47,500 nt of DNA from Neocallimastix lanati (nom. inval.). Its lineage: Eukaryota > Neocallimastigomycota > Neocallimastigomycetes > Neocallimastigales > Neocallimastigaceae. The translations under genes and the position numbers were made by a program. The notes under the pieces were generated by a model. That model saw only the letters and a list, made by a program, of their open reading frames with translations, was not told the DNA's origin and did not search any database. How positions within the stretch are numbered: position 1 is the stretch's first letter; each line of letters begins with the position of its first letter. Below, in pieces: positions 1-12,831 of the stretch. The stretch is from NCBI GenBank assembly GCA_016946835.1, contig JACVTC010000072.1, forward strand, positions 532,501 to 580,000. Direction: 5' to 3'.

Positions 1-60
1 AATAAAAAAAATTATTCAACTATTCTAATTAAAAATTTTTTTATCATTTTATAAATACCC

Positions 61-629
61 TTAAATAATATTTAAATAATATATAAATAAATATTTTACG
101 AACATTAAGTAAAATTCGGTCATTCTTGGTCTTCCAAAACCCCCTGAAGTATGAGAAAATCTGAAATATAATGGACGGAAAGAACTATTGTAATTTACAT
201 TGCCCTCACTACTTTTATCAGTAAGTTGACGGAATGGATTAACCTTTCCTACAACAACATAACCATCTGAAAGTTTAACGTGTAAATAGACATTATGTTC
301 ATGATTGATTCCCTTTTTCTCATTTTTTCCAAAAAATTGAACATTAACCTTTTTTTATATATATATATACATATATTTTATTTTTTTGTTTTAAAACATT
401 TTTATTTATTATATATACAATATTTATATAAGCATTTTAAGAATTTATTATATATACAATATTTATATAAGCATTTTAAGAATTAATTAATTTTAATATA
501 TATATTTAATATAAAATTTGTATATATTATTTAAATTACCTTTACAACACCAGAAAATTTCAAACCATCATTTGCTTCAGGTTTAAGATCTGCATAAATT
601 AATTCGATATACTTTGAATCATCGAACAT
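61..629 (-). CDS. small spliced gene of unknown function (3' end uncertain)
   Basis: I do not recognise this protein. Reading leftwards, exon 1 is 629-540 (ATG, 30 codons, starting MFDDSKYIELIYADLKP). A GT-AG intron spans 539-349, and exon 2 (348-100, 83 codons) joins in phase 0. Both exons have ordinary mixed residue composition and much higher GC than their surroundings, which is why I believe they are coding. Exon 2 includes HVKLSDGYVVVGKVNPFRQL and ends near FGRPRMTEFYLMF. After codon TTC (102-100) the frame can read on to a stop at 63-61, giving about 125 residues. Alternatively a GTAAAA donor at 99 could splice to an acceptor at 26-25 and stop at 18-16. The gene could also continue beyond the window. 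No signal peptide, membrane span or known motif is evident. The intron holds a perfect 39-bp tandem duplication. Confidence 0.5.
405..482. repeat. 39-bp perfect tandem duplication in intron of the left-edge gene
   Basis: Two adjacent identical copies, 405-443 and 444-482, each beginning TTTATTATATATACAA and ending CATTTTAAGAA. The repeat lies inside the inferred intron 349-539. Confidence 0.9.
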
Positions 630-789
630 TTTTTATACTATTTTTTTTATGTATATAATTACTTATTATATTCTTTTATTATAATAACATATATTAATGA
701 TTTATATAAAATTTATTAGTTATTAGGGTTTTATATAATATTATTAGTTACGTTTTTATATAATATTATTATCTATCAATTATTATATA

Positions 790-830
<41 letters not shown>

Positions 831-2452
831 CTATTGAAGTACCTTTTTTTTCTTTTTTTTGTTTTAATTAAATTTTTTTTAAAAAACAAAAAAAGTATAA
901 TTTTAATGTTTTTTTCTATCCTTCTATTATAAATATAATAATTATATTTTTTATTTTTATATTATTCTTTAAGAATAATTTCAAATATAATATTATTAAT
1001 ATTAAAATAATTTTATATTGAAAATAATTAATAAAAAATAATATATAAAATATTAATTTTTTTAAATTATTATGTAATAAAAGGATAAAAAATAATTGAA
1101 AGATTTCACAGAAATCCTATACTTCTTATAATACTTAAATCTTTTTTTTATATAAAAAAAAATATAAATATTATTCTTTTTTTTTTATATAAAAAAAAAT
1201 ATAAATATTATTAATTGTAATTATATCAAATAATTATATATTAAATTTATAAATTTTATGTCTATATATTGTTTGTTTTGAAAGGTATATAATACAAATA
1301 TAATATAATATAATATAATAATAATTATAATATAAAGAACATATAAAAGTTAGCTTCTTTAAAAAATATATTTTATAAATTTATATTTTTATAAATACTA
1401 TTATATGTAATATGATAATATATATGTGATAAGGGTTAAATTCTCATTATTATTTATTTATCCTTTAAGAATCAAACTTTTTTTTTTTTTTCACTGCTAT
1501 ATTTAGATTTATTTAAAATATTAATAACAGGTTTATAATATATCAATAAAACTTTCTTTTTTTTTTTTTATATTTTAATTATTATTGTTAATTAAAATAA
1601 TTTAAACTATAATTTTTTATAATATTTTTAACTATTCTTATATATAATATTTATTTTTATTTTATCCATAATTTAAAATAGAGTTTGTTTGATTATAATA
1701 TTTAAATTTTTATTTTTATTTTGTCAATTGTTTAAAATATGATATGATAATAATAGAAAAACGATATATTTTTATCTTTTGTAGCTTGTAAGTAATTAAT
1801 AAACTATAAAATAATCATTGAACAACTATCTTATTAAAAAAATAAAGGAAATAAAAAATATATGTAATCAATTTATTTATCTATTCACTTGTAATAGTAT
1901 TTTAGTAAAATGTATTGTGTACTATGAACTATAATATTATATTTTATTTTATTATCTTTGAATAAATAATTGAAATAAAAAGGACAATAAATATAATAAA
2001 AAAAATAAAAAAAAAAGGTTTTTTCTTTAATTTTTCTTTAACTTTTGTTTAACTTTACTTTTTAATAAATTTTATATTTTAATATAGTTTCCAAAAATAG
2101 TTTTTTGTAATTTTTTTTTTTTTTTTTATATATTTTTTTTAATCTTTTGGTTTTAATTTTAAGAAAAAAAAAAAAAAAAAAAAGATAAAAAAGAAAAAAT
2201 ACTAAAATTAAGAATATTACCTATTCGTTTAATGTGTTGAAAATTGGATGAATAATATTTATTAATAATTTATTATAATTATTATAATTTATTATTAAAT
2301 GATTATTTATTATTACTAAGAGCTCTAACTATTATGAAATTATGAACCTGAATATTATTAACTCTTTATACTCAAATATATTAACATATATTGTTATTAT
2401 TTATACTTTTAAATATACATATATAATAAATATATTTTTTATTACTAATTAT
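630..2452. other. AT-rich intergenic DNA, no gene seen
   Basis: Almost pure A/T with long homopolymer runs (poly-T near 799-831, poly-A near 2165-2182) and a short direct duplication of a T8-TATA-A9 block at about 1140-1211. No open frame with protein-like composition was found on either strand. A short upstream region for the left-edge gene may lie at 630-800, but no motif is distinct. Confidence 0.6.
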
Positions 2453-2755
2453 TTATTATTTATTATATTTGTTATTTATTATTTGCATGTATAATATATA
2501 TTATTTATTATATATTATTTATTATTTATTATTTATTATTTATTACTATTTATTATATATTATTTATTATTTATTATTTATTATTTATTATTTATTATTT
2601 ATTATTTATTATTTATTATTTATTATTTATTATTTATTATTTATTATTTATTATTTATTATTTATTATTTATTATTTATTATTTATTATTTATTATTTAT
2701 TATTTATTATTTATTATTTATTATTTAATATTTAGTATTTATTATTTATTATTCA
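2453..2755 (+). repeat. (TTATTTA)n heptamer array
   Basis: Nearly uninterrupted period-7 repeat of A/T only. It opens a spurious 88-codon frame because 21 nt encode a repeating seven-residue unit. The right end degenerates into TTATTCAATATT, a variant also found in other arrays of this window. Confidence 0.95.
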
Positions 2756-3970
2756 ATATTTATATAAAAAAGAATTATTAATAAAAAAAAAATAGTTTAT
2801 ACATTATATTGAATAAATAACAATGTATTATTAATATATTATTAATAATATATAAATATAGATATTCATTTTATTTGTATTATATTATTTAATATATTAT
2901 CTATTATAGAATGAGTGAAAAAAGAAATTAAATTAGATGATATATTAGCCATTATATATTATAGTAATATTATAATATAGTCAAAACTGTATTCTTTAAT
3001 ATATTTATTATATATTATATATTATATGTTTATTCTTTTTATTTATTTAATATATTGAATTTTCACTTTCAATCCTTTAATTCCTTTTTTTAATAAGTTT
3101 TATGTTTCTTTTTTTGGTTGAACTCCTTTTTTATTGTATCACATAAAATTTTAAAATAATAATTAATAAAGTTATTTCAATTTATTCTATATTATTTAAT
3201 GTTTTAATCTAATTTTTAATATATTCTATATATAAATTAATAAATAATATATATGGTTAAATAGAATAATATATTATTTAATTTAAAGACTTTAAAACGA
3301 CAAATAAAAATTAAATTAGAATTTATATCCATATATAATAACAATAGACTAAAAAACATATATTTTAATTTATTTAAATCATATAGTTAATTTATTTTGT
3401 TTTTGTTTTTTTTTTTAAAATTTAAATTATAATTTATATATATTTATTATTTATTTTTATTATTACTATTATTATTGATTATTATTATTATTATAATTGT
3501 TATTATTATTATTATAATTATTATTGATTATTATAATTATTATTATAATTATTATTATTATTATTATTATTATTGATTATTATAATTTATTAATACTATT
3601 ATAATTTATACTCAACTGATGATTATTATTTCACATTTTGAACAAAAAAAAATAAAAAAAATAAAGGAAAAAAAAATAAAAAATATCTTTAATATATGTA
3701 TATAAATTTAGATATATATATGTATTACTAATACTAATAATAAATAAAAAAAATAGTTCAATTATTATAAAAAAAGAAAAAAAAGAGAAAGAAAATAATG
3801 AAGCTTATTAATCATTAATTATTATTTATCATATATTGTATATCCATAAGTGTTTTTTTTTTTCATTATTATATAAATTTTTCTAATCATTATTATTTCT
3901 TTATTTATTTATTTATTTATTATTTATTATTTATTATTTATTTATTTATTTATTTATTTATTATTTATTT

Positions 3971-4020
<50 letters not shown>

Positions 4021-4278
4021 TTTATTTATTATCTTCCATTTTATAAATCCATTTTTTTAATTAAAAATATTTTTTAATTAAATCTAAAATAAAATATAAA
4101 AAAAAACTTTCATAAATATTTTAAAATACCCATTCAATGTTACACAAGTATTTTTTTTATTAAAAAACGGAAATAAATTTTAAGTTAATGTATAAATATT
4201 ATTTAAATAAATAAATTACTAATTAAAAATGGAGAATAAATAGCAAAATTAATTGAATAAAAACTAACTACTTAGAGT
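2756..4278. other. AT-rich intergenic DNA with ATT and TTTA microsatellites
   Basis: No gene seen. The stretch contains an imperfect (ATT)n tract with GATT and ATAATT interruptions at about 3440-3600 and a (TTTA)n tract with TTATTTA admixture at about 3899-4030. The remainder is A/T-rich single-copy-looking sequence without coding signal. Confidence 0.6.
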
Positions 4279-4665
4279 ATAATTAACATAACTTTTTATT
4301 ATTTATTATTATTATTATTATTATTATTTATTATTTATTATTTATTATTCAATATTTATTATTTATTATTTATTATTTATTTTTTATTATTTATTATTTA
4401 TTATTTATTATTCAATATTTATTATTCAATATTTATTATTTATTATTTATTATTTACTATTTATTATTTATTATTTATTATTTATTATTTATTATTTATT
4501 ATTTATTATTTATTATTTATTATTTATTATTTATTATTTATTATTTATTATTTATTATTTATTATTTATTATTTATTATTTATTATTTATTATTTATTAT
4601 TTATTAATAAATACTCTTTATTATTTAATTATTTATTATTTATTATTTATTATTTATTTATTATT
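4279..4665 (+). repeat. (TTATTTA)n heptamer array with embedded island
   Basis: Period-7 array like that at 2453 but longer. Near its right end (about 4601-4640) sits a non-repeat island whose reverse complement reads AAAGAGTATTTATTAATAA. The same island occurs in the opposite-strand arrays at about 8611-8645 and 36771-36800, so the arrays are copies of one dispersed family. Confidence 0.9.
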
Positions 4666-5689
4666 ATTACTAATATTTATAATTATTTTTAATTATTAAA
4701 TTTACTTAAATTTCTATTCATCTTTATATCAATTTCTTATTTACATTGAATTTCTTGGTATGTACCAATACAATATGATTAAATTTAAAAAATAAAATAA
4801 AAATAAATTTTATTTAACTCATCATTATTTTTAAAATGGAAATTAAAAAGAAATAATGTAAGTTAATAAATCAATAAAACATATAAAAAAAAAAAAAAAA
4901 AAACTTAGTCAAAATAATTATCAATAAATATTGTATGAATTGTATAGCTTTATGTGAAAAGAGCTTCAAAAATTGAAAAATGAAAATTTTACATTAACAT
5001 AAATGTAATGATATAAAACAAATAGGTGTAGTAACATATTTGCATATTTAATAATAATTATTAAATATTAAATTTTATGTCTTTTTGATAATAATTATTT
5101 TATTTTATTTTTTATTTCAATATATATTATTATAATTATAATAATTATAATACTTTAATTCATATAAAATTAATTAGATCTATATATTAGAATATATAAT
5201 TAATATAATACCTATTTCTTATAAATAGATTAAATTATTTATATTAGAAATAGAGAACTCTCTTGTAAAATTTTAGGAATTAGAATTATTATTTTAATTG
5301 TACGAATATTATAATTTTATTAATAAAATTTACTAAACAACCATTATTTTAAAAACCCACTGCTTATAAATTATTGCACATAAAAGTCCCGCATATCAGT
5401 AAAGTAGTCATGTTGATTCACATGTTATTTTAATTCCTATTGAATATTAATTATTGAAATATTTTAAAAGAAAAAATATTTAAAAAAAAACTTTTAAAGA
5501 TAAACTTTAAAATATTTAAATAAGAACATATATAGAAATCAATTGAATTGAATTTATTTCATTATAATTCAATTTATATTCAATTAAAGATTTTAAAGTT
5601 TATCTTGTGTAATTATCTTAATAAATTTAATATAGATAATATTAAACTTTACATCATTTATTTTTTAATACAGGATTAATCTTTATTTT
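4666..5689. other. intergenic DNA, no gene seen
   Basis: A/T-rich, with a slightly more complex segment at about 5340-5450 that includes AAAGTCCCGCATATC. I could not assign that segment to an RNA gene or exon. Confidence 0.5.
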
Positions 5690-5935
5690 TATATTTATTT
5701 ATTTTTATATTTATTTATTTAATTTTATATTTATTTATTTATTTGTTTATTTAATTTTATATTTATTTATTTATTTATTTATTTTTATATTTATTTATTT
5801 TTATATTTATTTATTTAATTTTATATTTATTTATTTATTTATTTAATTTTATATTTATTTATTTATTTAATTTTATATTTATTTATTTTTATATTTATTT
5901 ATTTATTTTTATATTTATTTATTTATTTATTTATA
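5690..5935 (+). repeat. TTTA-based minisatellite
   Basis: Variable-length units of several TTTA copies, each closed by TTTTATA or AATTTTATA, repeated about ten times. This higher-order pattern differs from the plain heptamer arrays. Confidence 0.85.
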
Positions 5936-6769
5936 TGTTACATAAAATAATTTTATATTTAACTATTTTTAATATATATATTTATTTATTCTATTTGTTT
6001 GTATTGCAATCTATAGAAAACAATTTAAATTAATAGAATACAATATGCTAAAATTTAATGTTTCCAAAATTGATAAAATTTTGTTTTTTTATTGCTTTTA
6101 AACTTTTTTTACTTTTTTATTTTATCTTTTTATATTTTATTTATTATAGAAGAGAGGTGTATGCATATAAAATAGGTTATATATACTATAAAATTGGTTA
6201 TGCCTATACTATTAAATATTAACTATTACATAGCTTATTACATATATGATAATTTATTATATATATGATAATTTATTATATATATATATATATATTTTTT
6301 TTAAAAAAAAAAAAAATAAAGATACTTTTTTAATGGTAAAATTTTTAACCAAATAATAATATCTAAATTTATACTTTATTAATTATTATCATTAATAAAA
6401 ACTTAAAAAATTTATTCATAATTATGAACTTGAATATATATATAGATAAAAAGAAATATATATTTATATATATTTATTTATATTTATATTTATATTTCAA
6501 AGCTGGACAAAATTTTATTATAATTATTATTCAAACTATTTTATTATCTTTAATAAATTAACATATATTGATTTTATTTATCCATTTATTTATTTATTAT
6601 CTATCCTTTTATTTATTTATTCATTCATTTATTTAATCATTAAACTTTATGGTTATACATAAAGAAAAAGAATATGAATATCAATTTGAAAATAAATGAA
6701 AATTTTTAAAATATAGATTAAATATAAGATTAAAGTATAAAACTATCTTTATTTTTTAAAGAACCTATT

Positions 6770-6808
<39 letters not shown>

Positions 6809-7349
6809 TAATAAATTATATATAGTAAAAATATTTATCACTTTTAAATATTAAATTATTTTTACTTACAATTCCTATTTTATATAAATATATCTAAAAA
6901 CAAAACTTTACAAAAGAAAAGAATTACTTCTACTTGTTAAAATTTAAAGAATTCAATTTAATAAGATTTTAAAAAGTCTCTTCATTTTAAAAAAATAAAT
7001 TGTTGTTTTTGTTTTCAATTTTATATATTTATTTATATCTATATTTATATTTTAGTATTCGATATTTATAATATATATTTATTATATTTTGTAAATATAT
7101 ATTCATAAATTTTTATAAATTTAATGTTTTAAAAAGAACACTTTTTCTAAAACAATTAAAACAATAATTCATATGCTAAGCTGTTCTCTATATAAAGCTT
7201 ATCAACTCAAATTCTTTTTTAGTACCTAATTGAAGTTAATAAAGAAATAAAATATAAAATACAATAGGTGAATATAAAAGAAAATAATAATAATAAATAT
7301 ATATTCACTATTAAAGGTGTATTTTATAATACCAAAAGAGTTAAAATAT
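5936..7349. other. AT-rich intergenic DNA, no gene seen
   Basis: Contains TA dinucleotide runs (about 6270-6296 and 6771-6803) and scattered TTTA tracts. No coding or RNA signal was found. Confidence 0.6.
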
Positions 7350-8735
7350 ATAAATAATAAATAATAGATAATAAATAATAAATAATAAATAATAAATAAA
7401 AAAGGAGTAATAAATAATATAATAATGAAAAAAATTATAAATAATAAAAAAAAAAATATTTATTAATAAATAATATATTATATAAATAATAAATATTATA
7501 ATATAATAAATTATAAATTATAAATAATAAATAATTTATTAATAATAAAAAATTAAAAGATTTTTAATTATTTGTAGGTGGAATATAATTACATATATAT
7601 AAATATATATAAATATATTAATGGTTTTTTTTTTTTTTTTGTTTGAAACCCATGACTTTTGATCAGTTTCAAATTTTAATAAAATATAAAAAAATTTTTT
7701 TTTTTTAATAAAATAAAAAAAAAAATGTCATTTTGTATAAATTTTAAATAATAAAATTTTCAATATTGATATACCTAAAGTATTATTATTTAAAATTGAT
7801 ATATATGGAAAATAAAATAATTAAATAATATATAATAAATAATAAATAATAAATAATTAAATAATAAATAATTAAATAAATAATAAATAATTAAATAAAT
7901 AATTAAATAATAAATAATAAATAATAAATAATAAATAATAAATAATAAATAATAAATAATAAATAATAAATAATAAATAATAAATAATAAATAATAAATA
8001 ATAAATAATAAATAATAAATAATAAATAATAAATAATAAATAATTGAATAATAAATAATTGAATAATAAATAATAAATAATTGAATAATAAATAATAAAT
8101 AATAAATAATAAAAAATTATAATTAAATAATTAAATAATTAAATAATTAAATAAATAATTTAATAATTAAATAATAAATAATTAAATAATAAATAATAAA
8201 TAATAAATAATTAAATAATAAATAATTAAATTATAAATTTAAATAATAAATAATTAAATTATAAATTTAAATAATAAATAAATAATAATTAAATTATAAA
8301 TTTAAATAATAAATAAATAATAATTAAATTATAAATTTAAATAATAAATAAATAATAAAAAATAATAAATAATAAATAATAAATAATAAATAATTGAATA
8401 ATAAATAATAAATAATAAATAATAAATAATAAATAATAAATAATTGAATAATAAATAATAAATAATTGAATAATAAATAATAAATAATTGAATAATAAAT
8501 AATAAATAATAAATAATAAATAATAAATAATTGAATAATAAATAATAAATAATAAATAATAAATAATAAATAATAAATAATTGAATAATAAATAATAAAT
8601 AATTAATAATAAAAAGAGTATTTATTAATGAATAATTAAATAATAAACAATTAAATAATAAATAATAAATAATAAATAATAAATAATAATAATTAAATAA
8701 TAAATAATAAATAATAAATAATTAAATAATTAAAT
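7350..8735 (-). repeat. large heptamer array block, (TAAATAA)n on the top strand
   Basis: A short run at 7350-7405 is followed by non-repeat A/T sequence, including a spaced segment at 7560-7700. A continuous array then runs from about 7826 to 8735. It is the reverse complement of the arrays at 2453 and 4279 and contains the variant AATTGAATAATAAATAA many times. The shared island AAAAAGAGTATTTATTAAT lies at about 8615-8633. Together with 4279-4665 it forms an inverted pair about 3.2 kb apart. Confidence 0.9.
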
Positions 8736-9671
8736 TATAATTTTAAATAAAATTAAGTATGAATATATAAATGAACATATAAAAGTCAAATTGTAAAATT
8801 GTAGTATATATTAAAACATACAAAAGCAAAAAAAAAAAAAAAAAATAACAATAAAATAAAAGTAAAAATATATACACATAATAAAAAAAAAAATAAAATA
8901 AAATAAAAAATTAAAGTAAAAATACATACACATAATAAACTATATAAAATCTATAAAATCTATAAAATATAATTAATTTTTTTATATTATTAAAATATTT
9001 TAATAATACATGATGGATATTCAAATGGATTCAATTCATTAAAAATTCTAAAAATATTCAATACTCACCTTTGAATAATTTAGTATATAAGATAATATGA
9101 TATTATTAATATATTTCAAATATTTTATATTCTACTCTTTTTATAGTTTTTTCCTTTTAATGAATTAAATAAATTAAATGTTTCCCTTTTTTTTTTTTAA
9201 AAAAAAAAAAACAGATTTAAATAAATATATATATATCAAAATTTTATTTAAATTTATAAATCAAAAAAAAAAAAAAAAAAAAAAATATTCAAATTTAATA
9301 TTTATTTTTGAAAATCTGAATAACCAACTATTATTTTTAGTTAATAATACAATTGCATATTTTAATAGGAGTAGAACGACTATAAACTTTAATATAATAT
9401 CAACCTTAATTTTACTTTATTATTTGTATTATAAGGTTCTAAACTGATGATTATGAAATCATAATAAAATTTTAAATATTATTCATATTTTTTTTTATTA
9501 GTTGTTATTATATAAAACTTCTTTATTGTAAATGTTATTATGTAACATTCATTAATATTTTATTATATTTTTATTATATATATATCTCATAGATCTTTTT
9601 TCTATTATAGATTTAAAATTGTATTTATAATTATGGATATTTATATGATAAATATAATAATCATTACTCAA
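8736..9671. other. intergenic DNA, no convincing gene
   Basis: Contains poly-A tracts (about 8830-8845 and 9262-9286). A weak 89-codon frame at 9178-9447 is made mostly of homopolymer translation, and I do not accept it as a gene. Confidence 0.5.
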
Positions 9672-9737
9672 TATAATAAATATTTATTATTTATTATTTA
9701 TTATTTATTATTTATTATTTATTATTTATTATTCAAA
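9672..9737 (+). repeat. short (TTATTTA)n array left of the foldback element
   Basis: About eight heptamers directly abutting the inverted-repeat element. A matching short array follows on the right side at about 10235-10300. Confidence 0.8.
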
Positions 9738-10228
9738 ATTATTATATTATTTTTTATTCCATTATTCATTATTTAATTATTTATTATTTATGGGTGTGGG
9801 GCATTTCGCCAAATTGCATTTCGCCAGGTTGCGTTTCGCCAATTTTTTTGAAAGCATGTGGCGCATTAAAAAATGTGGCATTTCGCCAAATTGCAATTCG
9901 CCAAGTTGCATTTCGCCAGATTGAAAATTATTAAATAAATAAATAAATCAATAAATAAAATTAAATATTATTAATATCGCATAAAAACAATTTTAAAAAA
10001 AATATATTTTGAATTAATATTTATTTATTTATTCATTTATTTATATCAATACTTTACTTGTCGAAATGCAACCTGGCGAAATGCAATTTGGGGAAATGCC
10101 ACATTTTTTAATGCGCCACATGCTTTCAAAAAAATTGGCGAAACGCAACCTGGCGAAATGCAATTTGGCGAAATGCCCCACACCCATAAATAATAAATAA
10201 TTAAATAATGAATAATGGAATAAAAAAT
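9738..10228. mobile_element. foldback / MITE-like inverted-repeat element with CGCCA repeats
   Basis: The left arm (about 9738-9920) and right arm (about 10061-10228) are near-perfect reverse complements of each other, separated by an A/T loop of about 140 bp. Each arm holds two groups of three copies of a 15-bp unit such as CATTTCGCCAAATTG. The groups are separated by AAAGCATGTGGCGCATT. The GC content is far above the surrounding A/T desert. Complementarity extends outward past GGGTGTGGGG into the flanking ATTATTTA sequence. There is no coding capacity. A non-autonomous DNA transposon (foldback or MITE) is the best guess; a structural or replication element is possible. I could not define a target-site duplication. 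Confidence 0.7.
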
Positions 10229-10959
10229 ATATAATAATAATATTTATTATTTAATTATTTATTATTTATTTATTATTTATTTATTATTTATTATTCAATT
10301 TAGCAATCATGTATTATGTAATGTGGCTTATAAATATGTTAAAATAAAGTCATACATTTTTAAGATATTCTATGCAATTATAAATATATAAATAATTAAA
10401 TAATTAAATATATAATTAAATAAATATATTTTTACAATTAAATATTATTAACTATTTCAATAGAAATAATAAAATATTCTATTAGAAAAGAAATATAAAA
10501 AATTATTTTTACAATTGAATATTAATAAATTATATATAAAAAAGAATATTTATTATTAATTATTATTTATTTAATTATTGAAGGAACAAGCCACATACTA
10601 AAATACGCCATATTGATAAATACATGATTGCACTACATTCTATTCAATTATTTATTATTCATTAATTTATAGGTTATGGTTACACAAAAATTGATTATAG
10701 GTTAATTATGGATTTTTATAAATTATATATAAATGTACATATAAATATAAATACAAATAAATAAATATATGTTATACTAATATAAGTGAATAATATATTA
10801 TTAAGTAAATAAATCTCTTTTTCAATATCAAAAAAAGAAATAGGTTATTAAAAAAAACTATATTAAAAATATTTAAAAAATAATATTAATTAAATAAAAT
10901 ATTAAATATCATATAGACCGTTATTTGAAATAAATAGAATAATTATATATAATAGTTCA
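10229..10959. other. intergenic DNA with short heptamer array and weak inverted repeat
   Basis: A (TTATTTA)n run at 10235-10300 is followed by A/T sequence. GCAATCATGTATT at about 10303 and its complement near 10619-10631, plus TGTGGCTT at about 10322 and AAGCCACA near 10578, form an imperfect inverted pair. No gene was seen. Confidence 0.5.
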
Positions 10960-11635
10960 ATATTTATTATTTATTATTTATTATTTATTATTTATTATTA
11001 ATTATTTATTATTTATTATTAATTATTTATTATTTATTATTTATTATTTATTATTTATTATTCATTATTTATTATTTATTATTTATTATTTATTATTTAT
11101 TATTTATTATTTATTATTTATTATTTATTATTTATTATTTATTATTTATTATTTATTATTTATTATTTATTATTTATTATTTATTATTTATTATTTATTA
11201 TTTATTATTTATTATTTATTATTTAATTATTTAATATTTATTATTTATTATTTATTATTTATTATTTATTATTTATTATTTATTATTTATTATTTATTAT
11301 TTATTATTTAATTATTTAATATTTAATATTTATTATTTAATTATTTAATATTTATTATTTATTATTTATTATTTATTATTTATTATTTATTATTTAATTA
11401 TTTAATATTTATTATTTATTATTTATTATTTATTATTTAATTATTTATTATTTATTATTTATTATTCAATTATTTATTATTTATTATTCAATTATTTATT
11501 ATTTAATATTTATTATAAAACCATTATATATTATTTAATATTAAATATTTAATATTTAATTATTTAATATTTAAATATTTATTATTTATTATTTATTTAT
11601 TATTTAATTATTATTTAATTATTTATTATCTTATT
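10960..11635 (+). repeat. (TTATTTA)n heptamer array
   Basis: The longest top-strand-oriented array in the window. Its right half is broken by AATTATTTAATATT variants. A plain (ATT)n microsatellite follows at about 11652-11690. Confidence 0.95.
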
Positions 11636-11651
11636 ATTTTTATTAATGTTA

Positions 11652-11689
<38 letters not shown>

Positions 11690-12791
11690 TTTTTTCATTA
11701 TTATTAGCATTATTTTCATTTGTCTTATTATTATAATATTATATGAATTTTAATCTAATGATTCCAATTTAACATTATATAAAAAAAATTAAAATTTTGG
11801 AGTTTTTAACACTTTTTTTTTTTTTGCTTAGAGCTAATAAAACATGTAAGACTTTATGGGTTGAAATTATTATACATATATACATATATATATAATATAT
11901 TTTTTCATTCTTTTAATTTATTATTAATAAAATATAAAAATTTTAATTAAATTAATATATTAAAATATTATTAATATTTATTTATTAATTAAAGTTTTAT
12001 ATCTATTCTATATATAAATTTTTATTTATTATTTTTGTGCTTTTAATTATTATATAATTTTGGTTTATACTGTATATTTTATATAAATTTTATATATACA
12101 TTTATTAAGAGGAAAAAAAAAGAAAAAAACATACAAATAAAACCTAAATCTGTAAATTAAAATTTTAAAAAACACATTTATTAAAAAATACTTTTTTCCT
12201 TTTTTTATTTTTTAAAAGAAAAAATAAGAGGAATTTTTTTCTTAAAAAAAAAAAAAATTTGTATATATAAAATATATTATTGAAAAAGTAAAAAGTAATT
12301 ATATTTTTTTTTTGTGTATAGAAATTCCTTATTACTAATATGACTTTTATCTGAGTATAAAAATTTTTTAATAAATTTTATTATCAAATTTCAAAAAGTA
12401 TATAAATGAATCATAAATATAAACATTGTTATATATTAATAAAATAAATAAGTAAACAACATTAAAATTTTATGTATATATATGTATATAAATAAAATTA
12501 TTGAAATAATTGAATTTTACTTTTTAATTTCCAATATTATTTGTAGAAAAACGAACAACTATATTAATATAAATTTCATCAAATATAATTCATTTCAATA
12601 TATATCATATAATATATATATCTGTTTAAGATAATTTTATTCACCTACATATATATATATATTATTATTATATATATGCATATGAATAAAAAACCAAAAT
12701 AATATAAATAGTAATGTTAAAACTTTGATAAACTTTACCTTCCAATTTGATATTTTTTTTTTTTTTAAAAAAAAAAAGAAAGAAATTTTCA

Positions 12792-12831
<40 letters not shown>

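Noticed and set aside
720-735. TTAGGGTT as a telomere remnant
   Set aside because: A single copy only; no tandem TTAGGG repeat anywhere in the window.
2469-2735. 88-codon open frame of repeating Tyr-Leu-Leu-Phe-Ile-Ile-Tyr
   Set aside because: Pure translation of the (TTATTTA)n array; period 7 is stop-free in one frame. No coding character.
5340-5450. Possible small structured RNA in a less A/T-rich patch
   Set aside because: No tRNA or snRNA boxes, and no convincing cloverleaf or hairpin could be drawn by eye.
9178-9447. 89-codon frame
   Set aside because: Begins with poly-T/poly-A translation, and the remainder is A/T-biased without a recognisable domain, intron structure or higher local GC.
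9738-10228. CRISPR-like array from the repeated CGCCA units
   Set aside because: Units are 15 bp and contiguous without unique spacers, occur in inverted arms, and the genome is eukaryotic.
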